This document shows positions 14,635 to 17,281 of a stretch of DNA of 17,281 nucleotides, piece by piece. The translations under genes were made by a program, and so were the position numbers. The stretch is from an uncultured Eubacteriales bacterium (GTDB lineage Bacteria; Bacillota; Clostridia; Oscillospirales; Butyricicoccaceae): assembly GCA_934675045.1 (NCBI GenBank), contig CAKUPI010000009.1, positions 1-17,281 of the forward strand, written 5' to 3'. The notes beneath the pieces are model-generated. The model did not search any database. It had not been told where the DNA came from and saw nothing but the letters and a program-made list of their open reading frames with translations. Position 1 is the first letter of the stretch. Every line of letters begins with the position of its first letter.

Positions 14635-15195
14635 ATGAGAAAGAATCTGGGGGCCAAGTCATGGCTCTACCCGCAGCCGGTGTTTATCATTGCCAGTTAC
14701 GACGGGGACGGCGTTCCCGACGCCATGAACGCCGCGTGGGGCGGCGTCAGCGGAAACGCCCAGATCACCATGTGCCTCAACCCCGGCCATAAAACCGTGC
14801 GGAACATTCTGGACAGGGGCGCCTTTACCGTCAGCATGGCCGACGCGGCCCACGTTGTGGAATGCGACTACGTGGGTGTCGTTTCAGCCAACGAGGTGCC
14901 CGACAAGCTGCAAAGGGCGGGCTTTCACACAACAAAATCGGCGTTTGTCGATGCGCCGCTCATTGATGAGCTGCCGCTGGCGGTAGAGTGCAGGCTGATC
15001 AGCTACGACGCCGAAAGCCGCCGGATGGTGGGCGAAATTGTCAACGTCAGCGCCGACGAGAGCATTCTGGACGAAAACGGAAACATCGACCCGGCCAAGC
15101 TGCGGCCGATTACCTTTGACCCGGTCAATCATGACTATCTGGAGCTGGGCCAAAAGGTGGGCAAGGCCTTTGCGGACGGCTTTAAGCTGAAATAA
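14635..15195 (+). CDS. flavin reductase-family protein (FMN-binding split barrel)
   Basis: A 186-aa protein matching the flavin reductase-like domain family. The recognisable segments are PQPVFIIASYD, PDAMNAAWGG and CLNPGHKTVRNIL in the first 60 residues, then a FTVSMAD strand and GEIVNVSADESILDENGNI near residues 137-155. It should bind FMN. Members in anaerobes act in electron transfer or oxygen and iron reduction, but the substrate here is unknown. AAAAAGGAGG lies about 8 bases upstream. It is the last gene before the strong terminator at 15256, so it is probably the end of the MinD operon and may supply redox equivalents to it. Confidence 0.85.
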   Translation: MRKNLGAKSWLYPQPVFIIASYDGDGVPDAMNAAWGGVSGNAQITMCLNPGHKTVRNILDRGAFTVSMADAAHVVECDYVGVVSANEVPDKLQRAGFHTTKSAFVDAPLIDELPLAVECRLISYDAESRRMVGEIVNVSADESILDENGNIDPAKLRPITFDPVNHDYLELGQKVGKAFADGFKLK

Positions 15196-15255
15196 GGCGC
15201 GCTGCCGACGCCCCAAAGCGCCTGTGCCCTGCGCAAGCCCGCCGCCTGCAAGGAA

Positions 15256-15292
15256 AAAAGCCCCTGAAAATCCCCGATTTTCAGGGGCTTTT
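15256..15292. terminator. strong bidirectional terminator
   Basis: A 16-bp perfect stem (15256-15271 with 15277-15292) with loop CCCCG. A-rich at the start and T-rich at the end, so it can work on both strands. It ends the DUF134-flavin reductase operon, about 60 bases after its last stop. Confidence 0.9.
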
Positions 15293-15304
15293 GCAGCGGC
15301 CGCC

Positions 15305-15333
15305 TTGTCAAAGCCGGATAGATGCGGTATCAT
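15305..15333 (+). promoter_or_regulatory. sigma-A promoter for the MarR remnant and CYTH gene
   Basis: TTGTCA (15305-15310) and TATCAT (15328-15333) are separated by 17 bases, each five of six to consensus. Transcription would start near 15340, before the small GTG frame at 15371 and the CYTH gene. Confidence 0.6.
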
Positions 15334-15370
15334 ATAAAAACCGATGCGGACGGGAAAGGGGCTGAGCCGT

Positions 15371-15535
15371 GTGGACAAAACCAAGCGGCAAATGACAAAA
15401 ATCGTGCGGGAAGTGGCGCTGTTTGCCGTGCGGACCATGAAGGCGGAGGGTATCGGAACGGCCGAAGCGGCATCTGAGCCGGAGCGGCGGAAAAAGGAGA
15501 ACGCAAATGGAAATCGAACGGAAATTTCTTGTTGA
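15371..15535 (+). pseudogene. short frame resembling the start of a MarR-type regulator, truncated
   Basis: A 54-aa frame starting at GTG 15371 with AAAGGGG about 7 bases before it. Residues 1-31 (MDKTKRQMTKIVREVALFAV... EGIGTAE) look like the first helices of a MarR-family regulator. After that the sequence turns into a charged, unstructured tail that runs 29 bases into the CYTH gene in another frame. The DNA-binding part is missing, so this is probably a deletion remnant. It could instead be a small coupled leader peptide. The MarR likeness is recalled, not searched. Confidence 0.35.
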
Positions 15536-15956
15536 GCGCCTGCCGGAAAATCTGGCGCAGTACGCGCAAAAGCACATTGAGCAGGCTTATCTGTGCACCG
15601 ACCCGGTGGTGCGGGTACGGCGGAGCGACGACGAATACTACCTGACCTACAAGGGGCGGGGGATGCTGGAACGCGAGGAGCACAACCTGCGGCTGGATCG
15701 GGAGAGCTACGGCCATCTCAGGCAAAAGGCCGACGGGAGCATCATCGCAAAAACCCGCTACCTCATTCCGCTGGCAGAGGTTACCGTCGAGCTGGATGTG
15801 TTCTTGCCTCCCTTTGCGCCTCTGGTGCTCGCGGAGGTGGAGTTTGAAACGCGGGAGCAGGCCGAGGCGTTCCGGCCGCCTGCGTGGTTCGGGCGCGAGG
15901 TGACCTATGACCCGGCTTACAGCAACGCCGCGCTGAGCCGCCGCGGGCGGGCCTGA
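15507..15956 (+). CDS. CYTH domain protein, probable inorganic triphosphatase
   Basis: A 149-aa protein built wholly of a CYTH domain. The N-terminal signature ExExK is present as MEIERKFL (E2, E4, K6). Further charged strands follow in order: VVRVRR, YLTYKG, EREEHNLRL, KTRYLIP, VTVELDVF, and LAEVEFE near the C-terminus. These line the tunnel that holds triphosphate and divalent metal. Single-domain members of this length usually hydrolyse inorganic triphosphate. AAAAAGGAG lies about 8 bases before the ATG. No partner gene (such as CHAD) is next to it. Confidence 0.88.
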   Translation: MEIERKFLVERLPENLAQYAQKHIEQAYLCTDPVVRVRRSDDEYYLTYKGRGMLEREEHNLRLDRESYGHLRQKADGSIIAKTRYLIPLAEVTVELDVFLPPFAPLVLAEVEFETREQAEAFRPPAWFGREVTYDPAYSNAALSRRGRA

Positions 15957-15964
15957 TCTCATCG

Positions 15965-15995
15965 TTGTAAACAAAAATATAAAAAAGGTTTACAA
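15965..15995 (+). promoter_or_regulatory. BirA operator (biotin repressor box) before bioY
   Basis: TTGTAAAC (15965-15972) and GTTTACAA (15988-15995) are a perfect inverted repeat with a 15-base A/T-rich spacer, the known arrangement of BirA sites (TTGTAAAC-N14 to 16-GTTTACAA). The right arm covers the -35 box of the bioY promoter. Biotin-loaded BirA would therefore shut bioY off when biotin is plentiful. Confidence 0.92.
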
Positions 15996-16017
15996 CCTCC
16001 CGCAGCTGTGGTATAGT
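15989..16017 (+). promoter_or_regulatory. sigma-A promoter of bioY with extended -10
   Basis: TTTACA (15989-15994), 17 bases, then TATAGT (16012-16017), preceded by TGG as an extended -10. The -35 lies wholly in the right half of the BirA box. Confidence 0.8.
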
Positions 16018-16019
16018 TA

Positions 16020-16050
16020 TTTCCGCGGCGCCGTACAGGCGCGGCGGAAA
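16020..16050 (+). repeat. leader hairpin in front of bioY
   Basis: TTTCCGC (16020-16026) pairs with GCGGAAA (16044-16050) and GCGCC (16028-16032) with GGCGC (16038-16042), with one G-G mismatch and loop GTACA. It starts near the expected transcript start and ends inside the purine stretch that would serve as the weak ribosome-binding site (GGAAAGG). Confidence 0.55.
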
Positions 16051-16065
16051 GGCAGGCTATATCTG

Positions 16066-16614
16066 ATGAACGAAACGAGAAGCAAAACGAAATCCCTGAT
16101 TTTATGCGCGCTGTTCGCGGCGCTCATTGCCGTGGGGGCCTTTATCCGGGTGCCCGTGCCCGTGGTTCCCTTTACCCTGCAAACGCTGTTTACCGTGCTG
16201 GCCGGATTGCTGCTGGGCAGCCGGCTGGGGGCGCTGTCGGCCGCGGTTTACGCGGCGGTCGGGCTGCTGGGCATTCCGGTTTTTACGGGCGGAGGCGGCC
16301 CGGGCTATATTTTTCACCCGACGTTCGGCTACATCATCGCCTTTATAGGCGGCGCGTGGATAGCCGGCTATATCGTGGAAAAAAGCAAAGCCCCCAACAT
16401 TAAGACCTATCTGCTGGCGGGGCTGGCGCATCTGAGCGTTGTGTCCACCGTGGGGATGGTGTATTACTATTTCATTGCCAACTACTACACCCACAGCCCC
16501 ATTGGCGTCGGGGCGCTCATTCTGCACTGTTTTCTCATGACCTTGCCGGGCGATTTGGTCAAGTGCTTTTTATCGGCCGTGCTGGCCTGCAAGCTGCGTC
16601 CCGTTTTGCGATAA
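16066..16614 (+). CDS. bioY: biotin transporter substrate-binding subunit BioY
   Basis: A 182-aa polytopic membrane protein, the S component of an ECF-type biotin importer. Family signs are LCALFAALIAVGAFIRVPVPVVPFTLQT at residues 12-39, the GLLGIPVF segment with FTGGGGPGYIFHPTFGYI at 73-90, and about six hydrophobic segments. It would capture biotin and work with shared ECF ATPase and T subunits encoded elsewhere, as none are in this window. The BirA box upstream confirms the substrate assignment. The Shine-Dalgarno site is weak and partly inside the hairpin. Confidence 0.95.
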   Translation: MNETRSKTKSLILCALFAALIAVGAFIRVPVPVVPFTLQTLFTVLAGLLLGSRLGALSAAVYAAVGLLGIPVFTGGGGPGYIFHPTFGYIIAFIGGAWIAGYIVEKSKAPNIKTYLLAGLAHLSVVSTVGMVYYYFIANYYTHSPIGVGALILHCFLMTLPGDLVKCFLSAVLACKLRPVLR

Positions 16615-16619
16615 GATTC

Positions 16620-16652
16620 GGCGGAGAAGAAGAAATCTTCTCCGCCTTTTTT
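16620..16652 (+). terminator. intrinsic terminator after bioY
   Basis: An 11-bp perfect stem GGCGGAGAAGA (16620-16630) with TCTTCTCCGCC (16636-16646), loop AGAAA, followed by TTTTTTTG-type run. It starts five bases after the bioY stop. Confidence 0.93.
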
Positions 16653-16653
16653 G

Positions 16654-16682
16654 TTGTGGTTTGGGCGCGGATGGTGTAAACT
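16654..16682 (+). promoter_or_regulatory. possible promoter of the HAD gene
   Basis: TTGTGG (16654-16659), 17 bases, then TAAACT (16677-16682). Each box is four of six to consensus, and placement directly after a terminator makes a promoter necessary here. Confidence 0.4.
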
Positions 16683-16712
16683 AAAAGGCAGAACGACCCG
16701 GAGGAATGAGCC

Positions 16713-17281
16713 ATGAAAGCAGACGGCATACTTTTTGATTTGGACGGAACGCTGTGGGACGCGACCGAGAGCATTACCGCGGTGTGGAATGCGCTGCGGC
16801 GTCAGGCCTGCCCCGACGCGCTGGCATCGTTTACGCAGGCGGAGATACGCAGCTGTATGGGAATGCGGCTGGACGACATCGGCCGGAAACTCTTTCCGGA
16901 CGAAGCGCCGGAGCGGCAGCAAAGCCTTGTCGACCGGTTTTGCAGCGAAGAGGTAAAGCTGCTGTCGCGCACGGGAGGGCGGCTTTACCCCGGCCTTCAG
17001 CAGACGCTGCGGGCGCTGCACGAGCGCTTTCCGCTCTTTATCGTCAGCAACTGCCAAAGCGGCTACATCGAGTGCTTTCTGCACGCGCACCACATGGCCC
17101 CCTGGTTTCGGGACATCGAATGCGCGGGGCGGACGGGCCTGCCCAAAGCGCAGAATATCGCATTGGTGGCCCGGCGAAACGGCCTGAAAGCCCCCGTCTA
17201 TGTCGGCGATACGGCCCTTGACGGCCGGTCGGCGCACGAGGCCGGAGTGCCCTTTATCTTTGCAAGGTACGGATTCGGAGC
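16713..17281 (+). CDS. HAD-superfamily phosphatase, Gph-like (partial, runs off the window)
   Basis: The first 189 residues of a haloacid dehalogenase-type hydrolase; the end lies beyond the window. Motif I is FDLDGTLWD with nucleophile Asp9 and acid/base Asp11, motif II is FIVSNC (Ser near 111), the motif III lysine is in LPKAQN, and motif IV is VGDTALDG. A helical cap domain lies between motif I and motif II. The pattern fits the phosphoglycolate phosphatase/beta-phosphoglucomutase-like group; the substrate is not predictable. CGGAGGA lies about 7 bases before the ATG. Confidence 0.87.
   Translation, partial: MKADGILFDLDGTLWDATESITAVWNALRRQACPDALASFTQAEIRSCMGMRLDDIGRKLFPDEAPERQQSLVDRFCSEEVKLLSRTGGRLYPGLQQTLRALHERFPLFIVSNCQSGYIECFLHAHHMAPWFRDIECAGRTGLPKAQNIALVARRNGLKAPVYVGDTALDGRSAHEAGVPFIFARYGFG

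Noticed and set aside
16485..17237. 250-residue open frame on the - strand across bioY end and the HAD gene
   Set aside because: It crosses a strong terminator and two genes with clear motifs.
1..17281. CRISPR array, insertion sequence, tRNA, rRNA or attachment site
   Set aside because: No regularly spaced repeats, transposase or integrase frames, or tRNA-like folds were seen on either strand by eye.

Overview
The window looks like a GC-rich Firmicutes chromosome, probably an Oscillospiraceae/Ruminococcaceae-type Clostridia. The grounds are strong AGGAGG ribosome-binding sites, TTGACA/TATAAT-type promoters, BioY under a BirA box, and a DUF134 / NifX-like / MinD-ferredoxin cluster of the kind common in anaerobic Clostridia. 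No ribosomal RNA, tRNA, CRISPR array, transposase or integrase was found.

Left flank (1-2500, + strand): a hairpin, a small lipoprotein gene of unknown role, a 220-base spacer with a perfect 13-bp hairpin, and a membrane-anchored alpha/beta hydrolase (lipase-like), ending in a strong terminator that probably serves both strands.

Centre (2580-11655, - strand): a compact five-gene defence operon with the gene order of a type 3 BREX phage-exclusion system: brxF, brxC (AAA+/DUF6079), pglXI (Zn-ribbon DNA methyltransferase), pglZ (alkaline-phosphatase superfamily) and brxA (DUF1819). The sixth gene expected for type 3, the helicase brxHII, normally sits between pglXI and pglZ. Here those two genes are only 49 bases apart, so the helicase is cleanly absent. 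The BrxF-like protein also has no recognisable Walker A lysine. The operon has one good promoter (11627-11655) and a leader of about 138 nt with three inverted repeats; the last resembles an intrinsic terminator just before brxF. Hand-counted sample lines inside this operon are about 47-52% GC, against about 67-78% in the cluster to its right. This fits an acquired defence island.

Right of the island (11734-15195, + strand): a tightly coupled operon of a DUF134 regulator, a NifX/MTH1175-like protein, two MinD-type ATPases that each carry an inserted two-[4Fe-4S] ferredoxin domain, a second NifX-like protein and a flavin reductase-family protein. The first four genes overlap by ATGA or GTGA. 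No nitrogenase genes are visible, so the job is more likely iron-sulphur or metal cofactor handling or redox than nitrogen fixation.

Right end (15300-17281, + strand): a probable remnant of a MarR-type regulator with its own promoter, a CYTH triphosphatase, the biotin transporter bioY behind a textbook BirA operator that overlaps its -35 box, a strong terminator, and a HAD phosphatase that runs off the window end.

The best candidate for something unusual is the helicase-less, attenuator-like-leader BREX-3 operon.
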